A DNA stretch of 64,000 nucleotides from Trichomonas vaginalis G3 (lineage: Eukaryota; Parabasalia; Trichomonadida; Trichomonadidae): positions 24,210,082 to 24,274,081 of the forward strand of contig NC_067207.1 of assembly GCF_026262505.1 (NCBI RefSeq), written 5' to 3'. The stretch's first letter is position 1, and each line of letters starts with the position of its first letter. The translations under genes were made by a program, and so were the position numbers. The notes beneath the pieces were generated by a model that saw only the letters and a program-made list of their open reading frames with translations, did no database searches and was not told the origin of the DNA. Of the stretch, positions 50,732 through 61,212 are shown one piece after another.

Positions 50732-51397
50732 GATCTCTTGCGGTACAGATTTATTATCCTCATTAAAAAATCTTCTTTGAAGGTTTATTACATTAATATT
50801 TTTCATAGTTTGTTTTCTTGTGATCGAATATATTATATGATTGAAATTATATATAAATATCAAGTCACATGAGTGTTTGAAACGAGTTCCAAAGTGAAAT
50901 GTAGCTAGCCGAGGATCCACTTTCTTTCCCTGACATTTTTGTGAGAACACTGAATTTTCTGGAGACTTTGGGAGTCTCTCCCATGCTATCTGAAGAACCT
51001 AAAAAGTAACTATCTATATACAAATGAACTCTCATTGGCTTGTACATATATCGAATATATTTTGATTGAATGAAATGCATGCTCTATCCTTGGAAAGATG
51101 AATTTTATATCCCTCAATTTATACAGAAAAGCTTTCTAAACATTGGAATCTTATTAGCTTCGAGAATTTAACTGCAAATAATATCATATGCATGCTTATT
51201 AAAGCTCAAACAGATAGTATTCTTGAGTTTTTCATGATTTATTATTGATCATAATAATGGAATTTCAAAATTATATTAAAAATGTAATATTATTACTAGT
51301 TACTTATTAAAAAAGATCAAAAACAATTGATGCAATAACCACAAAATAAAAGATTTAAAAAAAAATAAAATTAAAAAAACAAATAATTAAAAAAATA
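50732..51397. other. Convergent intergenic spacer
   Basis: AT-rich; nothing recognised. It ends in A-rich 3' flank of the leftward surface-protein gene. Confidence 0.4.
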
Positions 51398-53440
51398 TTA
51401 AACTAAAGTTACTTCAACAGCTCCTGATTGTGATTTACCTTCATTTGGCTTATCTTTGAAGAGAGTCTTAAATAATGCAATAGATAATGAGACAACAGCC
51501 ACAACAATGATGGTTGCTATTGCTGCCCAGTATAAGTTCTTTGTTTTAGTTTGAGTTTTTGGCTGGCTGCCGGTTTCTTGGTCATTATCAAGATTCAAAA
51601 CTGAATAAAAAGAATTATTGTAAAATGTGTCATTGAAAGACGATGACGGTTTTGGCCCAAGATAGTCAAACCCTAAATTCGATCTAATTCTGTTTGCTTC
51701 TTTCCAATTAAAAATAATTCCGTAGCCACGATAAGAATTATACCTATATAGAGTTTCCGTTATGATGTAGTCCTCTTTTGTAAGAGCTATTTCACTTCCT
51801 TCATCATAAAGGTACAAATTTAGATTAATTTTGTAATTTTCAGTAGTATCGTATGCAGTAAACAACTTAGAGCTCGACAAATAGCAGTATGTGAAGTTGG
51901 ACCTACTCGTTCCGAATAATGTATACTGTCCAACAGCTAATGTATTAATTCTTAATTCTGTACAGTTTGGAATGAGTCCAATTGTAATCGGAAGTGGTCC
52001 TGTGGATGTGATATATGTTATTCTATTGATATCGTTGATAATTTCGTAGTTTTTGCCGGTTTTGTCTGTTGCATATTTTTGATTTCTCAAAAACACTAAT
52101 CTCATGAAGTTTGAGCTGTTAATACCCAAATAGAATGGAGTCTTAGTAACAGTGATGACTAATTCGCGTGGAGCGACAACTCCAAATCCGTAATTTTCCA
52201 AATTCACGCTAATTATGCCGGAAATTTCTGTTTCTGGTAATTTAAAGTTTGGATCGTTATAGAATCCAATAATTCCTTTGAAGTTCTGTTTGATTTCAAC
52301 TTCAAGGACCAAAATTTGGTATGAATAATCAGGATCTGTAATTTCTCCATCAGGTACATGATTAAGTTGTTGTAAAATGTGTCTATATGTTACGCTATTA
52401 GAAAACTCTGCCATTGTTAATGGAAACTCATGAAATTCTGTAAATAAATTTAAAATATTATATTTTTCTGGTTTTGTGTCCGGAATTAGGTAAAATGATG
52501 AATTATAGTTTGAAAGAATTGCAAAGTTCTCAGTTGTTGAGACTTCTAAGAAATGTATGATTAAATCTTTCAAAATTACAGGAACTTTAGCAATTACGGT
52601 CTTTGGATTAATTAAATAAGGTGAAATGCTTCATCTGTTTCTGTTTTCAATATATCTTTGGTCATAAAGAAAGCAACATGATTTTTTCCTTCATTTAATG
52701 GTTGAAACACAAAATTATAGTTTGGAGAATCTAAATATATCTTGGATTCACCTGTAAATCGAATGTAATAGGTTGTGATGTTAGGAAATTCTTGATAAGC
52801 TATCCATTCTCCTGTATTGTAATAATCACAAGCAGATCCTAACCAAACCCAACTCCAGATGTTGGAAACATTTACGTTACTGTTTTCTCCAATTTTCATC
52901 CTGACAAAAGTCGTTTGGAAATCAGCTATTCCACTAGTTTTATAATTAGTAAGTAATTTGTATGCAAATGATACATTAACGATCGAGCCATTTGTATCTA
53001 ATCGATAATTATAGAGTCATTCTGAAACAAAGTAAAGAGAAGATTTGATTTCGACATTTGGAACTTGATATTGAGAAGAATTTGAATTAAAGATGATAAT
53101 TGGATTTGGTGTATCAACATCAAAGAAAATGTACGAGATTTTATTAGTAATATTTGGAGAAATTGCTTTTAAGGTAAAATATTTTTCATTTCGAGGTCTT
53201 ACATTAATTATGTTAATAGGATTGTTGTTTTCATCGATAAATTCTTTGTTGTTTAAAATTATAATACTATAATTTGAAGGAACGTCAAAATTTTCATCTG
53301 GATCGTAATCAATTTGAGGAATTATTAGGCGAATATAAGGATCATCTTTAGTTAAACTTATATTTTCCGAGTTTTGACCATAATTAATTGAAAATCATAT
53401 TTGTCACCTTTTAATCTGAAAATTTTTTATGAAAAACGGA
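51398..53440 (-). pseudogene. Type I surface membrane protein, broken
   Basis: The C-terminal 391 codons (51398-52573) are open and end with a typical single transmembrane helix (LYWAAIATIIVVAVVSLSIA) and a 30-residue cytoplasmic tail (KDKPNEGKSQSGAVEVTLV). The ectodomain is beta-rich with many N-X-S/T sites (NYNSSF, NCTELR, SNFTYC, NDTFYNNSF). Coding sequence continues upstream in other frames: a change near 52618, an in-frame TGA near 53017, and another change near 53395. No signal peptide was found. Probably a decayed member of a large trichomonad surface-protein family; the family name is not recognised. Confidence 0.65.
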
Positions 53441-53656
53441 TCCAAATAGAAGTAGTAGACATGGTTACCATATTGCACACGATAAGTTAAGCTCCCATGC
53501 AATACTTAAGCGGTAACTTTAATTTATTGACTTTTTCATTCGATTTCAGAATGAATTTAAATAACAAGAACAACATGTGGGATATGTTTTCAGTATTCAA
53601 CTTTATAAAATCTTGGATTCAATATTTGAGAGTGTTCATTGAAAATCCGACAATAG
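53441..53656. other. Upstream flank shared with family copy 1
   Basis: 53577-53656 resembles 32717-32796 (GATAT-TTTTCAGTATTCA, TTTATAAAATCTTGG-TTCAA). The duplication that produced copies 1 and 2 therefore included at least 80 bp upstream of the open frame. Confidence 0.5.
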
Positions 53657-54703
53657 GAAATATTAGTTATCTCCTGGGAAGATTTCTTCCCAGGATCATG
53701 CTATGATGAAGACCATATTCGTAACAGCACTATATTTTCAAGATCAAACGACTTAAAATATTTTGTTTCAAGCTGTTTTTTTCTTGAATTAAGTCCAAAC
53801 GGTGCAATTCGAATTTCAACAACGAGTGATGATGTTAAAACATATACAGATACAAATAAATTCGAATCATGTTCCTCCGGATCACAATCTGGAGGTTCTC
53901 TCTACTTTGGAGAAAAAGGAGAATTTGTTCAAACAAAAAATTCATATATTAACTCAACAAATTCAAACTTTGGGACTTCATTTTCCATATTTGTTTCAGA
54001 AATACCAAATTACAAAAATCAAGCTAATGAAACTTTAGTTTACAACTGCGGCAGTTCAGAACAAGACTGCACAGTTACAACTCACATGCTTCATGGCTTT
54101 ATAATCATGAATGAATGCAATATTACACAAAATAGAGTCACAGGAGATACTGGAGGTTATGTTACAGCAGGAATTACCTCTGATTCATACATAACTTGTG
54201 TCAATGTCATTGAAAACAATCAAATAGCCCTTGGATTTAATCATCACTCATCTTCTGAATCATATCAATCATCAATATTTAAAATTACTTCATGTAATTA
54301 TTTAAGAAATAAAAGTCCAGATGATATTGGTAATCTGATTTTTGGTGGTTCTAATGTTTTCATGAGTTATTGTTGTATTCGTGAGAATGAAATTCCTTAC
54401 ATTTTTTATGCATATTATTGTACAATAATATTTGAAAATTCAACAACAGATAGCACTACATATTTCCCATATGGAGGTAATTCACCAATATTTAAGAACA
54501 CAGATATTTCATTTGAAAACGAATGTCCTCTTTTGAATATTCCGACAGCAGATTTCGTCGAATCATTAAAATATAAATGTCGTCATCCCACTCCAAATAA
54601 TGACGAAAACGAAGAAGAAAATGAAAATAATGCTTATGTTCAAAATCATGTTAATTTTTTCTTTTTATTCATGAGTAGTAAACGATTTCGAAGTCAAACA
54701 TAA
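53657..54703 (+). pseudogene. Asn/Ser-rich extracellular repeat-family protein, copy 2
   Basis: 349 codons open from a TAG at 53654-53656, the same position as in copy 1, to 54703. First internal ATG is at 53802 in another frame and at 54086 in this frame. It carries the family landmarks (FFLELSPNGA, SCSSGSQSGGSLYF, GFIIMNECNITQNRV, FENECPLLNIPTADFVESLK). It ends in a hydrophobic stretch (VNFFFLFMSSKRFRSQT) that copy 1 lost by a frameshift in a T run. Followed directly by a duplicated dynein fragment, so the segment was copied from the copy 1/dynein locus or the reverse. Confidence 0.55.
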
Positions 54704-54721
54704 CTTTTAATTTTTTTCTAA

Positions 54722-54980
54722 GAGTTTCGTTGAATAGAAATTTCATTTCGATATGATTTCGACATACCGAGGATGTTAGTGATCAATCGACTGTCAATTT
54801 GTTTAGGAATGATTCCCGTGTTAAACCATTCACTAAGAAGTTTATTTCGTTCGTTAAGAATTGTTGTCATCTTATGCAGAGAGTCTGTGCCATAATAACC
54901 TAGTGTTTCTTTCTATTTATGTGGACACTTACCTTTGCAAATGTTTTGTGCTGTGTCGATGTCAAAGTGAAGAGGATTCC
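54722..54980 (-). pseudogene. Dynein heavy-chain fragment (segmental duplication)
   Basis: About 255 bp align with the dynein coding strand at 34808-35062 in the same orientation, with roughly one difference per ten bases. For example, GTTAGTGATCAATCGACTGT and GTGTTAAACCATTCACTAAG are shared. The match starts and ends abruptly. It encodes part of the dynein C-terminal region and is not expressed as a gene. Confidence 0.88.
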
Positions 54981-55097
54981 CACGAAGGAACTTATGACAG
55001 AAGGCATCTCAAAAATTGAAAGGGTATAGAAAATATATTTAACCTAAAAAATGAAAAATACAATAATACAGGTACCAATTTATAAAATCATTGCATG

Positions 55098-55106
55098 TCA
55101 TTTTTT
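55098..55106 (+). promoter_or_regulatory. Initiator-like TCATTTTTT
   Basis: Matches the trichomonad initiator TCAYT(A/T). It lies about 40 nt before the ATG at 55140 and downstream of the earlier in-frame ATG at 55095. If used, translation would have to start at 55140. Confidence 0.35.
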
Positions 55107-55139
55107 ATTGATTTTAATTCCTTTTCCCTTAGATTTTTA

Positions 55140-55859
55140 ATGATCAACACACTAAGGAAAAAATGTGGAATGGCATGTAGTTCATTTCATCTATTTGATG
55201 ACAATGATAAGATTGTTATTCCTATAGATGCTGATAAGTTTAAATTGACCTTAGCCGGATGGATGCAATATAAAATAAAAAAGACAACATCAAAACCAAC
55301 TATAAAATACATTCATTTTTATGCATCAAACGAGCCTGATCCTATTACTAAGCAAATTTTAGATGAATTCTCAGAGCAGCATCAATTCAGCATAGAATAT
55401 GTTCACCACCAAGATATAAATAGTACAAAAGAACTCTATGATATGTATATAGAACAAGCCGATTTAAATAATTTTAATAAAATTGCGATTTCTGATACAA
55501 TTGAAGCTATTAACTGTTCGATACTCTCAAAAATGTGTGATGCTGGTGTGTTTGATGGTCCTGATCCAAAACAAGAAATTTCAATTAAAAATGAAGAAAA
55601 ATTATACATAATACGTCCATTTTGCTACTGTCTTGAGAGAGATATTGATAATTACATGAAGAAAAACAATTTGAAATCCCATCTCGGAGGAATTTTTGTT
55701 ACCCCAACAAAATCTTTTGAAGCAAGTCGTGATGCTTTAGAAACTCTTAATTCAGAGTCAACAAATATTCACATTAACTTCTTTAGTTCCCAATTTCAAG
55801 TCGATTCTTTATATATAGGAGATGGCGATGGAAAAGCTCATGAAATAGATGATATTTAG
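55140..55859 (+). CDS. PP-loop ATPase-like protein (TtcA/Ctu1 type) without PP-loop
   Basis: 239 codons from MINTLRKKCGMACSSFHLFD; an upstream in-frame ATG at 55095 adds 15 hydrophobic residues but precedes the initiator-like site. The layout resembles tRNA-thiolation PP-loop enzymes: N-terminal LR----A---F-L-D-DK, then an alpha/beta core (TIKYIHFYASNE), a KIAISDTIEAINCSILSKM segment where the enzymes have LG-H-DD---T, and IRPFCYCLERDIDNYMKK matching RPL-Y--E-DI--Y. The ATP-binding SGGKDS is replaced by IDADKFKL, and no CxxC pair is present. Possibly a catalytically inactive homologue. The relationship is a judgement from pattern only. Confidence 0.5.
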   Translation: MINTLRKKCGMACSSFHLFDDNDKIVIPIDADKFKLTLAGWMQYKIKKTTSKPTIKYIHFYASNEPDPITKQILDEFSEQHQFSIEYVHHQDINSTKELYDMYIEQADLNNFNKIAISDTIEAINCSILSKMCDAGVFDGPDPKQEISIKNEEKLYIIRPFCYCLERDIDNYMKKNNLKSHLGGIFVTPTKSFEASRDALETLNSESTNIHINFFSSQFQVDSLYIGDGDGKAHEIDDI

Positions 55860-56578
55860 CAATGAAGTAGTAATGATACTCATTGATTACATTTGTATGA
55901 AATATTGTCAAATAACTGAGCTCATCATTCTTCAAAATCCGCAAAAAACTTATTAGTAGAGAATGGAATACCTAATAACAAGACGTGTGTTATAAATATA
56001 TGTATGTTTTATAAATTCGCAAACTTTTTTTTCACAGAAATTTTAAATCATAAAATATCCAAACTTTTTATCACTTTTCAAAAACTACAATTATTTTGTT
56101 GCGATAAAATATGTACACTGTGATAGTTGTATTGATTTTAATAATGATAACTTTATTATGCAAAAATTTGAATAATAGTTTCGACTTTCAAGCATAATCA
56201 GCACAACACAAGTTCCCCTTTAACTATTTTAACCATATCAAAAGATTTAACATTTGAAACGCTATCCATTGTATGGAAAGAAAGCGTTTACCAACAATTC
56301 CATAAAATTTTTGAAAAGTGAAGATATTTTTCGAATGATTACATATGTTAATGAATAAACAATGATGGTGTAACTCTTATGTCAATTTTGTTTGCCATCA
56401 AAAAAAATTGACATCAATTTTTAAAATCAAAAAAAATATTAATTTTTCCCTTTCAGTATCATAAAAATAGCGACAAACATAAATTGACTAAAACAAAAGT
56501 GACACTTCATATGGTCCACAAAAAAACCGTCGAATTGAATAGAGACACTTTCAATCAAATCCATATCATTTAAAAATT
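55860..56578. other. Intergenic region upstream of the alpha-solenoid gene
   Basis: AT-rich. Contains the initiator at 56566-56572; no other element recognised. Confidence 0.4.
56566..56572 (+). promoter_or_regulatory. Trichomonad initiator TCATTTA
   Basis: Perfect fit to TCAYT(A/T)-type Inr, with A+1 at 56568, giving an 11-nt 5' untranslated region before the ATG at 56579. This length is typical of trichomonad genes. Confidence 0.7.
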
Positions 56579-59356
56579 ATGGAAGGAGAATCACTCGACT
56601 ATAGTCTTTTCTCAGTTTCAACACCATCAGACCAGCAAAAAATAGCCATAAGTAAATTAAAAGAAAAAATCTCCAACTCCGTTGATTATCTTTGTGATGC
56701 ACTTCAACATTACGAATCTCTTGGAGCCTCAGGTAAGGATTTCGTCTACGAGCAAGCTGCTGATTGGATTATCTCATCTGCTTTCAATCAGTTCGAAGTT
56801 TTGAAGCAAATAATGCCAACTGTTGAACAAATCTGCAACGCCCAGGAATCATTTTCAGGATCCAGTGTCGCACTTGGATCTCTTCGTGCATCTTATGCAA
56901 TCCAAAGCCTTTACGAAAACCAGGATGAGCCAATTGTTAATTTTATCAATCTTGAGCAACAGCAGTTCATCAATTTTGCCAAGCCATTCGCCCAAAAATT
57001 CTCTAACGTTAACCCATTATATCTTGAACAGCACATGGCTGCTAAAGCTCGTTTCAATCAAAATTACGGCCCAGCTTTCTTAAACAAGCTTTTAGAGAAC
57101 ATTCTCAACAAGCCTGTTTGTGAAGCAATTATCTACTTCTGCAAATGGTTCCCAGCCAACTGGTTCTTCGAACAAAGAGAAGTTATCAACCAACTTTTCG
57201 AAAAGCCAGAACTTATGCAGTATCCAGTCCTCATTTTCGCCCAAGTCTTATCCCAGAACAGCGAATTCATCGATCTCGATTTGCTTCAGCAATATGTTTA
57301 CTATTCCGTCGAAATTACCCAAGAGAACGAAAGTACAATGCTGGGACCAATGTCCGAGCTCTTTGCCTCCCAGGCCCGTCTCTTTGCCACCGCCGCCATT
57401 TCCATTCTTTCGAATTCTCAGACAGATTCGATTGAAGTTTTATTCCAGATGGCCCAATATTTCTTCGATCCAGAAAGGTATATCTTGAAGCCAGACGTCG
57501 TTTCCCAGGAGATTGTTCGTGTCCTCGCTCGTATTTCAGTTGTTGAGCCAAAGATGGTCGGAAACATCTGCGAATTGATTGTTCAAAGAGTCTCATGCCA
57601 CCTTAACTACGAACTCAACACAACAACACCAATTCTCGTCAACACTCCCGCTATTATCGAATTACAAACCTTATTCTGTCAATTCAGTCTTCGCTACAAA
57701 CAAATTGTTGATGAATTCGTCAACAACGCCATCCAAAGCGATCAATCTACCATTCTCCCGATCTTTTGCTTGTTGATGCCGATATCCGAGCGAAGCCACA
57801 ACGAAATGATGGAATTCCTTTTCAACAACGTTTTCATTCAGTACGTTTCCGAAGTTCCAGCTGAGATCACCAACGCTACATTCCCACCACTTGTATTAGC
57901 CTGCAAATACATCTTGAACGCTTCCGATGACAGCCAGATTGAATCGGAAATCAAGCAATATGTTGGCAACGCGTTCCAGATTCTTTTCATTGTTTATTCC
58001 AACCCAGAAGTACAATGGGAATTCGGCAAAGATCCAAAACAGAAGAACCTCCATAAAGAAGAGATTGGAAAGTTAATCATTGATTACGATATCCACAGTT
58101 TTGCAAATCCAGAAATCATCGATATCAATTTCATTATTGAATGTTGCAAACTTACTAAATCAGAAATCAAAGTTGCAACATCATTGTTATCAACATTAGG
58201 TGCAGAAGTGAGTGCACAAGTTGTTTCAACATTAATTGAGCATGCTAAATACGAACAGAATCCAAATGGTGACATTTCTTTGGATAATATCTATATATGG
58301 CTTGCAAACACAGCAAGTGTTGATAATCCTGAAATATCAAACATGATCTTTAACTTCCTTTTGAGCACTCAAAGCTATGCAACAAATACTGCTCGTTGGT
58401 TGCAAGCTTTCAAGTGCATTTCACTTAAAGTTGTCATCACAAATCTTGAGAATTTGCATGATGCTGCTGGTTCATCAACACTTGCTCATGCAGCACTGTT
58501 TGATTTATTACGCACAGCACAGAAAGCATCAGATACAATCAGAACACGTGATCAAGAGACATATGAAGACCAAGAAGTTTATGAGAACGCAAAGAAATTC
58601 GCTGATCAAAACTGGTGCTACCAAAACATTCCTATGATCAAGCGCTGGTACATGGAATATGTTCTTAACTCTCTCCATTACCCAACAAGTTCAAAGAACT
58701 TCACAGAAGTTGTTAAAGTTCTCATCAACAATGGTCTTGAATTCCTTAAAGAAACAAGGAATTCAATCCAAAACGAAGCAGAAGATGCTCTCGATCAACT
58801 GGCATCATTCATCCATGATTCGATTCTTGCAGAACGTATTGATTGTCCAGAGATCTACAAGGTCGCAATCAACTGCATGCAGACACTTTGGGCAGGAACA
58901 AACAAGAAGATTGATGCCATCGATCCAGATCGTGCTGTTTATCTTTGCAATGGTACATTCATGTACTTCTATTCTAATGAATTCGATCCAAACTTAGTTG
59001 CATGGCGTCGTGTCCTTGAATATTCTATGACAGTACAAATGGATTTCGTCACAGGCATGTACAAGTACTTGGTGAATAATTCAGAAAACAAGGACAGCAA
59101 CTTCATCATCAAGACACTTTCTGAGTTCTTGGAAGATAAGTTCGTTCAAAATGCAATGGGATACATCGCTGTAAGAGCAGATGCACTTCAGGAAGTTTTG
59201 CATCAAAGAAACGCAAAGAATGAGTACTTGAATGAACTCAACCAAGCAGCTAAACCAGCTAACAACAACGCTATTCCTACATTCAAGAGCAACATCACAA
59301 AGAACATCATCCCTCTCATTTACCAGATCCGCCAGATGACATTCTTCGATCAGTAA
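56579..59356 (+). CDS. Large alpha-solenoid protein, importin/exportin-like
   Basis: 925 codons, intact, with a clear initiator 11 nt upstream. The whole protein is predicted alpha-helical with helix-turn-helix repeats and hydrophobic spacing typical of HEAT/ARM solenoids, for example KEKISNSVDYLCDALQHYES near the N terminus and KNFTEVVKVLINNGLEFLKE later. It lacks a recognisable kinase, ATPase or zinc motif. Size and pattern suit karyopherin-beta (nuclear import/export) proteins, but vesicle-coat or nucleoporin solenoids are alternatives. The first half uses more C-ending codons than the second, which may reflect strong expression. Family not fixed. Confidence 0.6.
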   Translation: MEGESLDYSLFSVSTPSDQQKIAISKLKEKISNSVDYLCDALQHYESLGASGKDFVYEQAADWIISSAFNQFEVLKQIMPTVEQICNAQESFSGSSVALGSLRASYAIQSLYENQDEPIVNFINLEQQQFINFAKPFAQKFSNVNPLYLEQHMAAKARFNQNYGPAFLNKLLENILNKPVCEAIIYFCKWFPANWFFEQREVINQLFEKPELMQYPVLIFAQVLSQNSEFIDLDLLQQYVYYSVEITQENESTMLGPMSELFASQARLFATAAISILSNSQTDSIEVLFQMAQYFFDPERYILKPDVVSQEIVRVLARISVVEPKMVGNICELIVQRVSCHLNYELNTTTPILVNTPAIIELQTLFCQFSLRYKQIVDEFVNNAIQSDQSTILPIFCLLMPISERSHNEMMEFLFNNVFIQYVSEVPAEITNATFPPLVLACKYILNASDDSQIESEIKQYVGNAFQILFIVYSNPEVQWEFGKDPKQKNLHKEEIGKLIIDYDIHSFANPEIIDINFIIECCKLTKSEIKVATSLLSTLGAEVSAQVVSTLIEHAKYEQNPNGDISLDNIYIWLANTASVDNPEISNMIFNFLLSTQSYATNTARWLQAFKCISLKVVITNLENLHDAAGSSTLAHAALFDLLRTAQKASDTIRTRDQETYEDQEVYENAKKFADQNWCYQNIPMIKRWYMEYVLNSLHYPTSSKNFTEVVKVLINNGLEFLKETRNSIQNEAEDALDQLASFIHDSILAERIDCPEIYKVAINCMQTLWAGTNKKIDAIDPDRAVYLCNGTFMYFYSNEFDPNLVAWRRVLEYSMTVQMDFVTGMYKYLVNNSENKDSNFIIKTLSEFLEDKFVQNAMGYIAVRADALQEVLHQRNAKNEYLNELNQAAKPANNNAIPTFKSNITKNIIPLIYQIRQMTFFDQ

Positions 59357-59434
59357 GTTTTATTAATATATATTTATATTCTATTTTATTTTATTATTAT
59401 TTCTTTTTCTTTTTTAATTTTTTTATATATTTGG
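59357..59434. other. 3' flank of the alpha-solenoid gene
   Basis: T-rich 3' flank up to the TTAA element. Confidence 0.4.
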
Positions 59435-60483
59435 TTAAGGGTGCACACGAGAGGATCATGTAAACTTCAGAATTTAGAACCTTATTTTTAGGCATTATCT
59501 TGGCTACCTATTTAGGCTCGAAAAGCAAAAAATATCAAAAAATACAACTTGAGTCCATTATGACCCTTTCATGGAGGTAGTTTTTATCCGCTAGTATTTT
59601 CCCTTTGAATCTCTTTACAATTCGAAATCAAATTCAAAACTCAGTAGAAGAAAGGAAGAATCGACTTACTACGGTTGTAATACGAATAAATACATATATT
59701 TAATTATTTTTATTTACATAATAATTGTTTGAAGCTCATATTCCATCAAATTTTTAAATAAAAACATTAAAATGTTGAAAATGTTCATATATTTTAATAG
59801 GGTTTTGGCACTTTATTGAGGAATTACTACATACATAGTCGAACTGAACTTGATATTTTGAAATTTAAATTATTTATCAAAATTAAAATTTAACTTGAAA
59901 TTTATAATTATTTAGTCATATTTTGCATAATTCTAAGTAGATTTTGTAAAAAATCAAGAAAGAAAAATTTTAACGTGCTTTATTTTTTCTTTTTTATAAT
60001 AATACATATTATTATATAATTAACATATTCATAATGTTTCACCCTTTCAAAAATATAATCCTCCTCCTCTCAAATAAACGTACATACGGGTGGCCTCTTT
60101 TTTCAAAAAATTAAAATTTGAAATTTTGGGCTCAAATATTAGAGATTTTTTCAACCTTCAACGATATATGTTGTCTATATCAGACCTCCTTTCTTTTTGA
60201 TACTTAACATTGTTCCTAAATCTTAGCCGTTAAGGCTGTTCTGAAAATATTTTTTTTTCGAAAAAATTCGAAAAAAATTCTTAAAATTCAAAAATCCCTT
60301 AATTCCTGAGGATTTTGGGAAAAAGTTTTTACATGAACATGTGTATATTATATGAAGTATATTGATAAGGTAAAAATCAAATTTTATTGCATATTCATCG
60401 AGAAAATAAACTAACGAATCCCTCAAAATTGAGAGGGTAATCCTCCTCCTCTCAAATAAACGTACATACGGGTGCACCCTTAA
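59435..60483. mobile_element. TTAA element, about 1.0 kb (Kolobok-like MITE)
   Basis: TTAAGGGTGCAC at 59435-59446 is inverted at 60472-60483. TTAA is outermost on both sides, and GGGTGCAC resembles GGGTCCAC of the element at 4556-31183. A 35-bp direct repeat (starts TAATCCTCCTCCTCTCAAAT) occurs at about 60056 and 60440, the second copy forming the right end. This suggests an internal duplication of the terminus. A CCCTCAA-AA-TTGAGAGGG hairpin lies at 60421-60438. No gene inside. Confidence 0.7.
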
Positions 60484-61212
60484 ATCAATGGATTTTTAAT
60501 TAAATTTGATATTTCTTTTTTTTAAAGACACTGATTCAGATGATAGTAGATTTGCATAAACAAAATTGGCAATGAAAACAACATTTTAGTTTTGCCTTGA
60601 TTATTGAAAAGAACTAAAATGAACTTGATATTGTTATTTATTTGAATATTTCCTTACAGACATAGTATCTTTCCTTATTAAACCTTCAAACAACTGAATA
60701 GTTAGGGAGGATAAAACAATTAATAGAAATTTAAAAAATCTCAATTCTGTACAGATATGACACGTTAAATCCAAATATCTGATTTTATATAATTTCTGAA
60801 AAAGTGACGAAATTGATGATGCTGGAAGAGTTAAATTTATGAGATTATAATGCAACTATATCTACTATAATTGCAATGTATTGATTAAGAAATTTTGATG
60901 ACTCATAATCAGAAGCGCCCCAATTTTCTGAAGTTTACAATTTTTGTTCAATGAGTCGTCATCATCATAACATGCATAAAACTAATGATAAGTCCTTATT
61001 TGACAAGTATTCAATAATTATTTTAAAAATATTGAGATAATGTTTAAACAGAAACACAACTATAATGTATTGAGCAACTCATATAAGTATGTTAGGAACT
61101 ATCATGCATTAAATATCATATTTCCATCATAAATTATAAATGTAAATTTCATTCTTAAAAACTAAGAGATATTCCTTTTTTACGCATCCTCATTGCGATC
61201 TTATCATCAGGT
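60484..61212. other. Intergenic region upstream of the ankyrin gene
   Basis: AT-rich, no gene recognised. A TCATC initiator-like site at 61204-61208 lies 7 nt before the ATG. Confidence 0.4.

Noticed and set aside
56823-58997. Open frames of 86-122 codons overlapping the alpha-solenoid gene
   Set aside because: Shadows in other frames; the main frame is intact and has the initiator.
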